A stretch of DNA of 64,000 nucleotides, from positions 186,001 through 250,000 of the forward strand of contig CAKUFK010000001.1 in the NCBI GenBank assembly GCA_934647945.1. The letters run 5' to 3'. A model generated the notes under the pieces. The model saw only the letters and a program-made list of their open reading frames with translations. It searched no databases and was not told where the DNA came from. Made by a program: the position numbers and the translations under genes. Shown here piece after piece: positions 1 through 9,800 of this stretch (position 1 is the stretch's first letter; each line of letters opens with the position of its first letter). The stretch is from an uncultured Eubacteriales bacterium. GTDB lineage: Bacteria; Bacillota; Clostridia; Oscillospirales; Acutalibacteraceae.

Positions 1-584
1 TGCAGAAAATACCGCTCAAAGAAGAAAAAACAGTGGCAGCTTTGGAAATGGCAAGCGAAAGACTGAACAAGCTAACTGACCGGGATGTGCGGATTGTATA
101 TCTGCCGCCGGCGACGGTGGCAGCAAGTCATTATATCGGCGATGAGCCGGAACATCATGCGGCAATGGTAATAGACAAATTTGTGGTTGATCGCAATTTG
201 CCAGCTATCTATCCGGGTTTACGCCATTATGGTTTTAATAGTCCAAATCCAGAAGACGGGACAAACCACCATGGTTACGAGATGTGGGTCACTATCCCGG
301 ATGATATGGATGTTCCCAAACCGCTTGTAAAAAAACGTTTTGAAGGAGGTCTGTACGCCGCGTATATGATTCCAATAGGGGCATTTGAAGGGTGGGACTG
401 GTTATTTAAGTGGTTGAACGAAAACGAAAAATATGCGTACAGAGGAACCTGGGATGGCTCTAATATGTTCGGATGCTTGGAGGAAAGCTTGAATTATATA
501 AATAACGTAACCACATTTTCAGATGGAAAATATGATAATGTACAGCTTGATTTGCTCATTCCAATTAAAGAGAAAGAGAGATAA
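1..584 (+). CDS. GyrI-like effector-binding domain protein, 5' end outside window
   Basis: The reading frame is open from the first bases of the window, so the true start is probably upstream; a GTG at 33 is possible but has no good ribosome site. The visible part matches the GyrI-like/BmrR effector-binding fold: the strand RIVYLPPATVAASHYIGD opens the domain, and EMWVTIPDD and GGLYAAYMIP form the second half of the beta-alpha-beta repeat. The residues before the domain (KEEKTVAALEMASERLNKL) look like the helical linker that follows a MerR-type DNA-binding domain, so this is probably the C-terminal part of a MerR-family regulator responding to a small hydrophobic ligand. The gene is visibly more AT-rich than the rest of the window, which may indicate transfer. 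Confidence 0.7.
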   Translation, partial: QKIPLKEEKTVAALEMASERLNKLTDRDVRIVYLPPATVAASHYIGDEPEHHAAMVIDKFVVDRNLPAIYPGLRHYGFNSPNPEDGTNHHGYEMWVTIPDDMDVPKPLVKKRFEGGLYAAYMIPIGAFEGWDWLFKWLNENEKYAYRGTWDGSNMFGCLEESLNYINNVTTFSDGKYDNVQLDLLIPIKEKER

Positions 585-601
585 GCAAGACCCGTTTCCA
601 C

Positions 602-836
602 TCATTTTATACCATATTTACGGGCGTATTCCGTCACATTCCTGACCCAATGATCATACCAGAATCCTCCACTGCACCGTCGTTTCTGCGACCCTGGTCC
701 CCTCCGTATAGGGTTCCGATAAAGATGTTGTCAATCGCCGTTTCCAGTACAGCCGCATTTCATCTTCCCCCTTGCAGGTTATCTCATCTGTTTTTTGTTC
801 AAACGCCGCTTGATTCTGTGCCATAAGGCTTTTCAT
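602..836 (-). pseudogene. possible gene remnant with a frameshift
   Basis: On the minus strand an open frame of 60 codons starts at 836 and ends near 654. In another frame the sequence continues without a stop as FWYDHWVRNVTEYARKYGIK and ends at 602-604. That tail looks like protein, rich in aromatic and charged residues, and suggests one shorter gene broken by a frameshift. There is no convincing ribosome site and no recognised family. It lies between the prmC terminator and the converging regulator gene. It could equally be chance open frame. Confidence 0.25.
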
Positions 837-862
837 CCCGGCCAGGTCAGCCGGCCGGTACG

Positions 863-889
863 AAAAGGGAGGGGCAAGGCGCCCCTCCC
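863..889 (-). terminator. Rho-independent terminator of the prmC operon
   Basis: GGGAGGGGC and GCCCCTCCC form a 9-bp stem (867-875 with 881-889), followed on the minus strand by TTTT. It lies just after the prmC stop codon. Confidence 0.75.
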
Positions 890-901
890 TCTATTTTGTC
901 T

Positions 902-1783
902 TTATATAGGGCGGAAACCCAAGACCACCCGGCCGATACCGGCATAATCGGGCAGGATCCCGACATCTTTCAGGCCTGCCTGTGCAAACAGCTCTGCCAC
1001 GGCCTCCGCCTGGCCGATCCCGACCTCGACCGCGACGAATCCACCGGGCACAAGTTTCGGAAGCCAGGCATCCGCGATCACGCGATAAAAACGCAGGCCG
1101 TCCCCGCCGTCAAGCGCCATCCGCGGCTCCCGCCGCACCTCCCGCTGCAGCCCGGGAAGCTCCCCGGCCGGGATATAAGGAGGATTGGAAAGGATCGCGT
1201 CCGCCCGGTCCGGAAACCGGCCGGCATCCCGGCAGATATCCGCTAGAACCGGCCTGACGGCATAGGCCGGATAGGCCTCGCAATTGCGTTCGAGATAGAC
1301 GAAGGCTTCCGGAGACAGCTCCACGGCTGTCACCTCCACCCCTTTCAGGAGGCTGGCCAGCCCCAGGCCGACACAGCCCGATCCGGCGCAGAGATCGTAC
1401 ACCCGAAGCGGCCTGTCTGCGGCGGCGCGGAGCCGGTCCGCCGCTGCCAGACAAAGCAGCTCGGTCTCGGGCCGGGGAATGAGCACCCCTTCCCCCACCT
1501 CCAGGGTCAGACGCAGGAACCCCCATCTGCCCAAAATATATTGCAAAGGCCGCCCGCCGGCCCGTTCCGCTGCCGCCCGTTCCACGGCAAGGCGGCACTC
1601 CTCTGGAACATCGCGGTCGGAATGGGCGGCGTCCCGGCCTCCGCCGAGGTCTTCGAGCAGGCAATCCGCATCAAAGGCGGGGCTGTCGCACCCCGCCTTT
1701 TCCAATTGCCGCCGTATCTGCTCGCGCAGTGCGCGATAGGTCATCGGCCTTTCACGCCCCTTTGCCTCACCACTTGTCCTCAT
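902..1783 (-). CDS. prmC: Peptide chain release factor N5-glutamine methyltransferase PrmC
   Basis: SAM-dependent enzyme that methylates the glutamine of the GGQ motif in release factors RF1/RF2. The N-terminal helical domain (about residues 14-90) carries the family end motif LIPRPETE. The Rossmann methyltransferase domain follows, with the SAM loop DLCAGSGCVGLGLA and the substrate-binding NPPY motif near residue 200. The frame is 293 residues from an ATG at 1783 preceded by GGAG at 7 bases; an internal ATG at 1744 gives the usual family N-terminus (MTYRALREQ) but has a weaker ribosome site. It overlaps the end of the upstream DUF1385 gene, so translation is probably coupled. No prfA sits next to it, unlike the frequent prfA-prmC order. 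Confidence 0.93.
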   Translation of the reverse strand: MRTSGEAKGRERPMTYRALREQIRRQLEKAGCDSPAFDADCLLEDLGGGRDAAHSDRDVPEECRLAVERAAAERAGGRPLQYILGRWGFLRLTLEVGEGVLIPRPETELLCLAAADRLRAAADRPLRVYDLCAGSGCVGLGLASLLKGVEVTAVELSPEAFVYLERNCEAYPAYAVRPVLADICRDAGRFPDRADAILSNPPYIPAGELPGLQREVRREPRMALDGGDGLRFYRVIADAWLPKLVPGGFVAVEVGIGQAEAVAELFAQAGLKDVGILPDYAGIGRVVLGFRPI

Positions 1784-2939
1784 CCGGGTTCTCCGGGATC
1801 ACCGGCTTCAGCGCCGCGATGGCGCACTCGATCATGCTGTCGTCGGGCTCCTTGGTCGTGATCCGCTGCATCCACAGCCCCGGCGCCGAAATCGCCCTGG
1901 TAAAGGCATTGTCCTTACGGCCCGCGAGCTTGATGAGTTCATAGCCCACCCCCACGATCAGGGGCAGCACCGCGATTTTGATGAGCACCCGCAGCCAAAC
2001 CGTCTCAATCTGGATGCAGATCGAAACCACGATCCCGATGAGGAGCATCAGGACGAGGAAGGACGTGCCGCAGCGGGGATGGAACCGCTTTTGCTTGCGG
2101 ACGTTTTCCACTGTCAGCTCCTCACCCGACTCATAGCAAAAAATCGTCTTATGTTCGGCGCCATGGTACATGAAGACCCGCCGCATATCCTTCATCAGGG
2201 TCACGAGGAGCAGATACCCGATGAACAGGATCAGACGCAGCACCCCCTCGCAGACGCCGCGCAGAAAGGAATTACCTGCCAGGTTCCAGCCGTTAGCGCT
2301 GTCGAGCAGGCCGGCGATCCACCTGTACAGGAAGGACGGCAGATATAAAAACAGCCCGACCGCCAGCGCGACACCGATCACGGCACTCAAGGTCATAAGC
2401 AGCGTCATTCCGAATTTTTCGAACCAACCCCGCGGCTTTTCTTCCTCCTTGGCGGTTTCACCGGCCGCGGGCTGGACCGCCGGATCCGGCAAAGCGGTGG
2501 TTTCGGGTCCAGGTACCGGCGAGGCGGACTCTTCTCCGATGTCCGAAACAGGCTCCTCCGGTTCCAACCCGGTTCGCGCCGGGCCCGGCGGAACCGCTTC
2601 TTCAGCGTCCGGGCCTGGGCCGGCCGAGAGCTCATCCATGGCCGTCACCTTTTTCTTCGGTTCCTCATCCTCAAACCCCGCCAGCTCCGCCGAGCGCATC
2701 AGGCACTTGTAACCGAAACGCATAGAGTCGATCATATTGTAAATGCCGCGAAGGAAGGGCGTTTTCCAGACACGTGGCTTGCTCTGCCCCGAGGTCGCCC
2801 ACTGCTCCATCACGATTTCACCCGAGACATGGCGCACCGCCATGGCGGTGACCTTCGGCCCCCGCATCATGACGCCCTCGATCAGCGCCTGCCCTCCAAT
2901 AGAGGTCTTTTTTCCGGTATTTTCCGGCTTGCCGGCCAT
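1767..2939 (-). CDS. DUF1385 (YqhQ-like) membrane protein
   Basis: A 390-residue member of DUF1385, a family of unknown function common in Firmicutes and often next to prmC/prfA, as here. The diagnostic N-terminal block SIGGQALIEGVMMRGP is present, and the C-terminal half holds several membrane segments plus the conserved stretch GAEHKTIFCYESGEELTVENV. Between them is a low-complexity linker of about 90 residues rich in Pro, Glu and Ala (roughly residues 100-180), longer than I expect for the family. The start was set at ATG 2939, with AGGTG about 8 bases upstream; an ATG at 2975, touching the kinase stop codon, is the alternative. It overlaps prmC downstream and closes a signalling operon. 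Confidence 0.88.
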   Translation of the reverse strand: MAGKPENTGKKTSIGGQALIEGVMMRGPKVTAMAVRHVSGEIVMEQWATSGQSKPRVWKTPFLRGIYNMIDSMRFGYKCLMRSAELAGFEDEEPKKKVTAMDELSAGPGPDAEEAVPPGPARTGLEPEEPVSDIGEESASPVPGPETTALPDPAVQPAAGETAKEEEKPRGWFEKFGMTLLMTLSAVIGVALAVGLFLYLPSFLYRWIAGLLDSANGWNLAGNSFLRGVCEGVLRLILFIGYLLLVTLMKDMRRVFMYHGAEHKTIFCYESGEELTVENVRKQKRFHPRCGTSFLVLMLLIGIVVSICIQIETVWLRVLIKIAVLPLIVGVGYELIKLAGRKDNAFTRAISAPGLWMQRITTKEPDDSMIECAIAALKPVIPENPDEDKW

Positions 2940-2977
2940 CCGACCACACCTTTCATTGTCTTGACTATGGTTCATCC

Positions 2978-4408
2978 TTATCCCGGCTCGGCCGTGGGCA
3001 GCGTGATGGTCACGGTGGTGCCGACGCCTTCCTCGCTGTCGATTTCCAGGCGGCCCTTATGGCGGCGGATGATTTCATCTGCGAGGGCCAGCCCGATTCC
3101 CGAACCAGGCCGGGTCCGGTTGGCCTTATAGAATTTGTTTTTGATATTGGGCAGGTCACTCTTGGGGATCCCCACGCCGCTGTCGCTGATGACGATCTGG
3201 ACGTTGCCGCCCATCTGAACGGCCTCGATGCGTACCCGTCCGCCCGCATTGGAACATTTGATCGCGTTGTCGATGATGTTGATGAACACCTGCTTGAGCC
3301 GGTCCTTATCCCCTGTGATGGGCGAGAGGTTCTCTCCCTCGATATACACGAGATCGATATCCTCCCGTTTCGCGCGCTCCCGGAAAAGCACCACCGCCTC
3401 TTCCAGCTCGGCGAGCACGTCCATCCGCCCGAACCGCATGGTCATATGGCCGCCCTGCATCCGGGAAAAGTCGAGCAGCTCCTCCACGATCCCGGACAGG
3501 CGTTCCGCCTCGCTGCTGATGACCTCAAGCCCCTTGTTCATCAGTTCCTCGTCCGCCGCACCGCCCTGCCGGAGCGTCTCGCTCCAGCCCTTGATGGCGG
3601 TCAGAGGGGTGCGCAGCTCATGGGACACCGAGGAGATAAAATCGTTCTGCATCCGTTCCGCCGCCGAGATTTCCCCGGCCATGTAGTTAATGGTATCGCA
3701 GAGGTCGCCCATTTCATCGTCATACCGCTTTTCGATCCGGGAATCATAATCCCCCAGCGCGATTTTACGCGCCGCTTGGCCGATTTCGGTGATAGGGTTG
3801 AGGATGGAGCTGACGAAATAGGAGCTGGACAGCATGACGAAGAAGATGACCGCCATACCGAAAAGCAGCATCACCGCGATGAGAAGAAGAATCTGGGAAT
3901 CCACCTTTTCCATGGATACGAGATACCGCACCGCACCGCAGATGGTGCCGTCCGAATACCGGACCAGCACGGTCATGGCCGTGATCTTCTCCCCCGCGGC
4001 GTTTCGGCCCCGCCACACGCCCCGGTCCTCGTCGGTGTTGCGCTGGACGGCCTGCAGTGCCTGCACAAAGTCCGGCTTTTCATCCGCCAGCGGACGGAAG
4101 CCCGTGGAACTGACCAGCACATTGCCGCCAGCGTCCAGTACCTGCAGCTCCATTTTCTCCCGTTCCTTGTCCTGGAAATGCTCCACCTCTTCCCAGGCGC
4201 TGCTCTCAAAATCGAAGGAATCCTGCTTGACTTCGGCACTCAGCCGATCGGACAGGCTTCGTGCCCGGGTGTACAGGCTCGTTTCCACCCGCTGGTAATA
4301 ATATGAGCGGATAACCACGGCAAAGGCCACTTCAAACACCACCAGCAGCCCCACGATGACGCCGAGGCCGTTGAGAATCCAACGCCTCGTGATGCCTCTG
4401 CGTGCCAA
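2978..4408 (-). CDS. Sensor histidine kinase (HAMP, HisKA, HATPase)
   Basis: Membrane sensor kinase of a two-component system. A first membrane segment lies at about residues 10-33, then an extracytoplasmic domain of about 140 residues, a second segment at about 175-200, a HAMP linker, and the dimerisation box VSHELRTPLTAIKGW with the phosphoacceptor His near residue 263. The ATPase domain shows the N box (INIIDNAIKCS), G1 (DSGVGIP) and G2 (GSGIGLALA) motifs. The start is probably TTG at 4408, with an AAGGGCGGG stretch upstream, and is uncertain. The gene follows its response regulator by about 110 bases. The organisation resembles PhoR/ResE-type kinases; the signal is unknown. Confidence 0.93.
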   Translation of the reverse strand: MARRGITRRWILNGLGVIVGLLVVFEVAFAVVIRSYYYQRVETSLYTRARSLSDRLSAEVKQDSFDFESSAWEEVEHFQDKEREKMELQVLDAGGNVLVSSTGFRPLADEKPDFVQALQAVQRNTDEDRGVWRGRNAAGEKITAMTVLVRYSDGTICGAVRYLVSMEKVDSQILLLIAVMLLFGMAVIFFVMLSSSYFVSSILNPITEIGQAARKIALGDYDSRIEKRYDDEMGDLCDTINYMAGEISAAERMQNDFISSVSHELRTPLTAIKGWSETLRQGGAADEELMNKGLEVISSEAERLSGIVEELLDFSRMQGGHMTMRFGRMDVLAELEEAVVLFRERAKREDIDLVYIEGENLSPITGDKDRLKQVFINIIDNAIKCSNAGGRVRIEAVQMGGNVQIVISDSGVGIPKSDLPNIKNKFYKANRTRPGSGIGLALADEIIRRHKGRLEIDSEEGVGTTVTITLPTAEPG

Positions 4409-4518
4409 GCTTTCACCCGCCCTTCTTCCTTCGACATTTCCATCCGTGTCCGAACCGTTTTACAGCCGTGCAGGGGAAGAGACCGCCGCAACGCAACACA
4501 CGTCTCCCCGGTGCGGCC

Positions 4519-5220
4519 TCAGGCGTTCCATTTATAGCCCAGCCCCCACACCGTCAGGATATAACGCGGCTCGGAAGGGGTATCCTCGATCTTCATCCGC
4601 AGGCGGCGGATATTCACATCCACGATTTTCTCTTCACCGAAATATTCCTCTCCCCATACCCGGGTCAGGATATCCGTCCGGCTGAGTGCCTTGCCGGGAT
4701 TGGTGAAAAAATATTCCATGATCTGAAATTCCACCTGGGTGAGTTCCACGGGCTGGCCCCGCTTTTTGAGGGTGCGGCTGCGCAGATTCAGGATAAAATC
4801 GCCCGAATGGAGCTCTTCCAGATAATTGACCTCATTGCGCGCCCGCACGGCCGCGACGCGGCGCTGCAGCGCATCTACCCGCGCCACAAGCTCAGAGGGG
4901 CTGAAGGGTTTGGTGACATAATCGTCCGCCCCCATCATCAGGCCCCCCACCTTCTCCATTTCCTGGGTACGAGCGGTGAGCATGATGATCCCCATCGACT
5001 CGCTGCGCTGCCGGAGCTCACGGCAGACGGCAAAGCCATCCATGCCGGGCAGCATGATGTCGAGCAGCGCCATGTCGATGCCGTCCCGGTCCTCATCGAA
5101 TTTTTTCAGCGCCTCTTCCCCCGAACCGGCCTCGACCACCTCGTACCCGGAGCGTTTGAGATTGATGACGACAAATTCGCGGATCGACGCCTCATCCTCG
5201 CAAACCAATATCCGTTTCAT
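4519..5220 (-). CDS. OmpR/PhoB-family response regulator
   Basis: 233-residue response regulator. The receiver domain has the acidic pocket (CEDE), the phosphoacceptor D54 in LLDIMLPGMDG, the conserved Thr near 82 and K104 in TKPFSPSEL. The C-terminal winged helix (about 130-233) contains LTQVEFQIMEYF and the recognition region VDVNIRRLRMKIE. It should be phosphorylated by the adjacent kinase and bind tandem DNA sites. It starts 20 bases after the lipoprotein stop, with GAGGGAG as ribosome site, so the lipoprotein, regulator and kinase are co-transcribed. Confidence 0.95.
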   Translation of the reverse strand: MKRILVCEDEASIREFVVINLKRSGYEVVEAGSGEEALKKFDEDRDGIDMALLDIMLPGMDGFAVCRELRQRSESMGIIMLTARTQEMEKVGGLMMGADDYVTKPFSPSELVARVDALQRRVAAVRARNEVNYLEELHSGDFILNLRSRTLKKRGQPVELTQVEFQIMEYFFTNPGKALSRTDILTRVWGEEYFGEEKIVDVNIRRLRMKIEDTPSEPRYILTVWGLGYKWNA

Positions 5221-5240
5221 CCCTGCGACTCCCTCCCCGC

Positions 5241-6683
5241 CTACCGGTCAGCCGGCAGCAGCGAAAACATATACCGGATCCGTTCCATATTCAGGGCAAA
5301 CGGCCCGTCTTTCGTATAGCGCACACTGTACTGTACCCCGCCCAGCTGTGACAGCACATGGAAGGACGAGCCCTCTTCCTCGGGCGATTCGCTCGACGCG
5401 GCCGCCTTGAACGACAGGAATGGGGCGGTCGTGCTTTCCTCCCCCACCAACCTGAACTGCAGGAGACGGGTGTCCCGGTCGTATATCGCCGTCACCTTTC
5501 CGTCCCAGGATTCGTCGAACAGCACGTAATAGCCATCCCGTTCATTCATGACACAGGAAAACACCTGCCGGCTTTGGCGGGTAGCGTAATCCCAGGTCAT
5601 CCAGGTGGTTTTCCACAGCGCGTCGGCGGCATCGACCGTCTCGTATCCCGGCAACCGGCTGCTCAGCGGCCATTCCACCATACCGTCCCCGTCGATATCC
5701 ATCAAGGGGATGGAGGATTCCCTGGCCGTCAGGGTCGTCAGCTTGTCCTCGGCGCGATAAAACGGCGTCTCCAGCCTCCCCCGTCCCTCGTCGGCTCCCG
5801 CGTCCCAAAAAAGCAGCTCCGTAATGGTGGTGTTTGGATCTTTATAGCAGTCGATGAAAACGCCGTTTACCGTCTCAGACAGCGCCACCGTCTTGGATGT
5901 GCCGAACCGCTGGATGCCCGCATCCAGCTCGGCCGTGCCCCGCGAGACAAGCCGGCCGTCCTCATAGGACAGAAGCTTGACAGAGGTCGGGGCATCCGCG
6001 CCCGTGGCACTGAACAACATCAAGTCATCCCGGCCCGAGCCAGTAAACTCGTTGACCAGCATATGGGTATAAATCTCGTCCACGGCCTGTTCCTCGAGCG
6101 TGTCGTTGAGGAAATACAGAGCGAGTTTCTGATTGCGGGTATTGTACTGGCTCCAGCCGACCAAAAGCTCGGGAGCGCCGTCTCCGTTGAGGTCGCCGAA
6201 GGACACGCGGCTGACCCCTTCGCTGCTGCCCTCCACATCCGAAACCGACACCCATTCATCATCGATCTTGCGCAGATAGTTGACATGGGTTTTGGCCTGT
6301 TCCACGTCCAGGCGGTAAAACGCGACCGCCTGCGTCGCCTCCGCTGCGCTCATGGTGTTCGAGGCCGCCCGCTTGTTTTCGGTCAGTGAAGAGGCCGACA
6401 GGTTGCCCAGCCGGTTCGGCTGCACCTGATCGACCAGGATGAACGCCGAACGATAGCTCCCCTCTTTGGGATATTTCAAAATATAATCGGTCACACCGCC
6501 CTTTTCGGCATGGGCTTCAATATAGGTTTCCAGAGCCTGCTGGATCGCCTCCTGTTCCCCTGTGGATTTCGGGGGACGCAGATAATCTTCCACATCGAGG
6601 CCCAACGCGTTGCAGCCCGACAGCAGCAGGGCGCACAGCCCCGCCAGAACGGCCGGGAGCCACCGCCGTTTATCGTTTCGCAT
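5241..6683 (-). CDS. Lipoprotein with an FG-GAP-like repeat region
   Basis: About 480 residues. The N-terminus is a lipoprotein signal (positively charged RNDKRRW, hydrophobic core, lipobox LLSGC with the acylated Cys at residue 24), so the protein is anchored outside the membrane. The rest has calcium-loop-like blocks such as FGDLNGDGAPELL and LMDIDGDGMVEWP, as in FG-GAP/VCBS beta-propellers. It is first in a signalling operon, so it may be an accessory sensor for the histidine kinase or the process it controls; this is inference. The signal peptide fixes the start at ATG 6683 rather than the longer frame to 6728. No enzyme motif is visible. Confidence 0.82.
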   Translation of the reverse strand: MRNDKRRWLPAVLAGLCALLLSGCNALGLDVEDYLRPPKSTGEQEAIQQALETYIEAHAEKGGVTDYILKYPKEGSYRSAFILVDQVQPNRLGNLSASSLTENKRAASNTMSAAEATQAVAFYRLDVEQAKTHVNYLRKIDDEWVSVSDVEGSSEGVSRVSFGDLNGDGAPELLVGWSQYNTRNQKLALYFLNDTLEEQAVDEIYTHMLVNEFTGSGRDDLMLFSATGADAPTSVKLLSYEDGRLVSRGTAELDAGIQRFGTSKTVALSETVNGVFIDCYKDPNTTITELLFWDAGADEGRGRLETPFYRAEDKLTTLTARESSIPLMDIDGDGMVEWPLSSRLPGYETVDAADALWKTTWMTWDYATRQSRQVFSCVMNERDGYYVLFDESWDGKVTAIYDRDTRLLQFRLVGEESTTAPFLSFKAAASSESPEEEGSSFHVLSQLGGVQYSVRYTKDGPFALNMERIRYMFSLLPADR

Positions 6684-6747
6684 GCTCTTTTCACCCACCT
6701 TTCCTGCCGGCCGCAGGGACCGCCTCACTCTTCAATCATACCTTCTT

Positions 6748-6776
6748 ATTGTATGGTATCCGGGCGGGAAAGTCAA
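6748..6776 (-). promoter_or_regulatory. Sigma-A-type promoter of the lipoprotein-regulator-kinase operon
   Basis: On the minus strand TTGACT (6771-6776) and TACAAT (6748-6753) are separated by 17 bases and lie about 65 bases upstream of the lipoprotein start. Confidence 0.6.
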
Positions 6777-6802
6777 GGCGGCCCTGCAAACGTATCCACG
6801 CC

Positions 6803-6829
6803 AAAAAGGCCGGCGGAAACCCGCCGGCC
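6803..6829 (-). terminator. Rho-independent terminator of purL
   Basis: GGCCGGCGG and CCGCCGGCC form a 9-bp stem with a short loop, followed on the minus strand by TTTTT. It lies directly after the purL stop. Confidence 0.8.
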
Positions 6830-6837
6830 GTGGAAGC

Positions 6838-9800
6838 TTACCGGAAATAGGCCACGCCGCTCGCAAAGAGGCGCTGATCCTTTTCTCCCGGGACATTTTT
6901 GTACAGATCGGTCCCCTGCCGTTCGCTGTGGCCCATCTTGCCGAGAATCCGGCCATCGGGCGAGGTGATGCCTTCCACCCCGCAGACCGAACCGTTGGGG
7001 TTCCACAGGATATCGCCGGACGGCACTCCCTCCGGCGAGACGTACTGGGTGGCGATCTGGCCGTTTTCGGCCAGGCGGCGGACCGTCTCCTCGTCCGCGA
7101 AGAAGCGGCCCTCTCCATGGGAGACCGGGACAGCGTGGACCGTCCCGGCCTCACAGCCGGCCAGCCATGGGGATTTGACCGAGGTCACCCGGGTATAGAC
7201 CATCCGGCTGACATGGCGGCCCAGGGTGTTGAAGGTCAGGGTTGGGTCGGCGGGAGACAGATCCCGGATCTCGCCATAGGGCAGGAGTCCCAGCTTAATC
7301 AGGGCCTGGAAGCCGTTGCAGATCCCCAGCATCAGCCCGTCCCGATGACCGAGGAGGTCGGACAGGGCGTCGGCCAGACGGGGATTCCGGAAGGTGGTGG
7401 CGATGAATTTGCCCGAACCGTCCGGCTCGTCACCGCCCGAAAAACCTCCCGGCAGCATGACGATCTGAGCACGGCGAACCGCCGCCTCCATCCGCCCGAT
7501 GGTTTCCTCGATCGCCGCGGCGGACAGGTTCCGGACCACCAGCACCTCCGTCTCGGCGCCCGCCCGCTGGAAAGCGCGGGCGGTATCGTATTCACAGTTG
7601 GTGCCGGGGAAGACCGGGATGAAAACCCGCGGCTTCGCGGCTTTCACAGCGGGTGCGCGGGTCTCCCGCGTCCGGTACAGCGGTACGTTCACCGGCATGG
7701 GGGCGTCCCCGGCCGGCCGGTTGGGGAATACGGATTCCAGCGGCCGCATCCAGGCTTCCGTCAAGCCGTCGAGCTCCATTTCTTCCCCATCCAGGACGAT
7801 TTCAGGACGGTCGATCGTGGTGCCGATGAGGGTATACTCGACGCCTTCGAGGCACATGTCCCCTTCCCGAAGTTCCAACACCAGAGAACCCGCCAGCGGG
7901 GCGAACAGGGTGCGGCGGTCCACATCGTGATTGAAAGCGAAGCCGATCCGGTTGCCGAAGCACATCTTTGCCACAGCTGCGGCCACGCCGCCTTCTCCCA
8001 CCACCGACGCAGCGTTGACCACGCCGAAACGCACCAGCTTTGCCACCTCGTCGAGAAGCTCACCGGCCTCTTTCCAGCGGGGCAGCCGGGTCTTTTCATC
8101 CACCGGCAGGGGCAGAAACGCCACGAGCGAGCCGGCCTTCCGGAAGGCGGCGGAACCGGTTCGGGACGCTTTGGTCATGGAAAGCGCAAAGCTGACCAGC
8201 GTGGGGGGCACATCCAGGTCATTAAAGCTGCCCGACATCGAATCCTTCCCGCCGATGGAGGGGACCCCCATCTCCTTTTGGGCTAAAAACGCGCCGAGCA
8301 GCGCCGCCGCGGGCTTGCCCCACCGGCGGGGATCCTCCCGCAGCCGCTCGAAATATTCCTGGAAGGTCAAGCGGGCGTCCAGCGGGGCGGCACCCATGGC
8401 CGCGAGCTTCGCAAGAGAAACCATGACCGCATAGGCCGCTCCATGGAACGGACTCCATTTCGAAATGCCCGGGATAAACCCGTAGGCCATGGCGGTGGCG
8501 TCGTCGGTCTCCCCCTCGAAGACCGGCAGCTTCGCCACCATTCCCTCCTCCGGCGTCATTTGGTAGCGGCCGGCAAACGGCATATTGACCGTAGCCGCGC
8601 CGATGCTCGCGTCGAACCGTTCGCACAGGCCTTTCTGGCAGGCCACCTCTATGCGGCGGAGGTTTTCCCTGAAGGCGTCCCGCAGCGGGATCACAGCCAA
8701 GCCGGCCGGGATCGCCTCGCGGTAATCGGCGGAGGGATCCGGCGCCGTGACGACGGCCTTCGCCGTCTGAGTCACGCCGTTGGTGTCGAGGAACGCCCGG
8801 CTGATATCCACCACCGTATCCTCCCGCCAGGTCATACGCAGGCGGGGTTCTTCTGTTACAGCGGCGACCACGGTTGCTTCTAAATTCTCTTTTTCAGCCG
8901 CCTGAATAAAGGCGGCGACATCGGTTCCTTCCAGCACGACCGCCATCCGTTCCTGCGACTCGGAGATAGCGAGCTCGGTGCCGTCAAGGCCCTCGTATTT
9001 TTTGGGAACCCGGTCCAGCTCGATGTCCAGGCCGGGGGCCAGTTCCCCAATCGCCACGCAGACACCGCCGGCGCCGAAATCGTTGCAGCGCTTGATCATC
9101 CGGGAAACCTGCGGATCCCGGAAGAGCCGCTGAAGTTTCCGTTCGGTTGGTGGATTGCCCTTTTGCACCTCCGCACCGCAGGTGTCGATGGACTCGGAGG
9201 TATGGGCTTTGGAGGAGCCGGTGGCGCCGCCGCAGCCGTCCCGCCCGGTACGGCCGCCCAGCAGCACCACGATGTCCCCTGCCGCCGGGACACCCCGCAC
9301 CACGTTCTCCTTGGGAGAAGCGCCTACCACGGCTCCGATCTCCAGGCGCTTGGCCACGTAACCGGGATCATAAATTTCCGCCACCTGGCCGGTGGCCAGG
9401 CCGATCTGGTTGCCGTAGGAGGAATAGCCTGCCGCCGCCCCGGTGGTAATCTTCCGGGAAGGCAGCTTGCCGGGCAAGGTATCCTCCAGAGAGACCCGCG
9501 GATCCCCGCTGCCCGTGACCCGCATGGCCTGGTACACATATGCCCGGCCGGAGAGGGGGTCCCGGATGGCGCCGCCCAGGCAGGTGGCCGCGCCACCGAA
9601 AGGCTCAATCTCGGTGGGGTGGTTGTGGGTTTCGTTTTTAAACTGCACCAGCCATTGTTCGGTGACAGTTTCCCCGTCCGGCCGGGTGATGGAAACCGGA
9701 ACCTCGATGGAGCAGGCGTTGATTTCCTCCGACTCGTCGAGATCCGGGATTCGGCCCTGCTTTTTAAGCATCCGCATCCCCATGGTGGCCATGTCCATCA

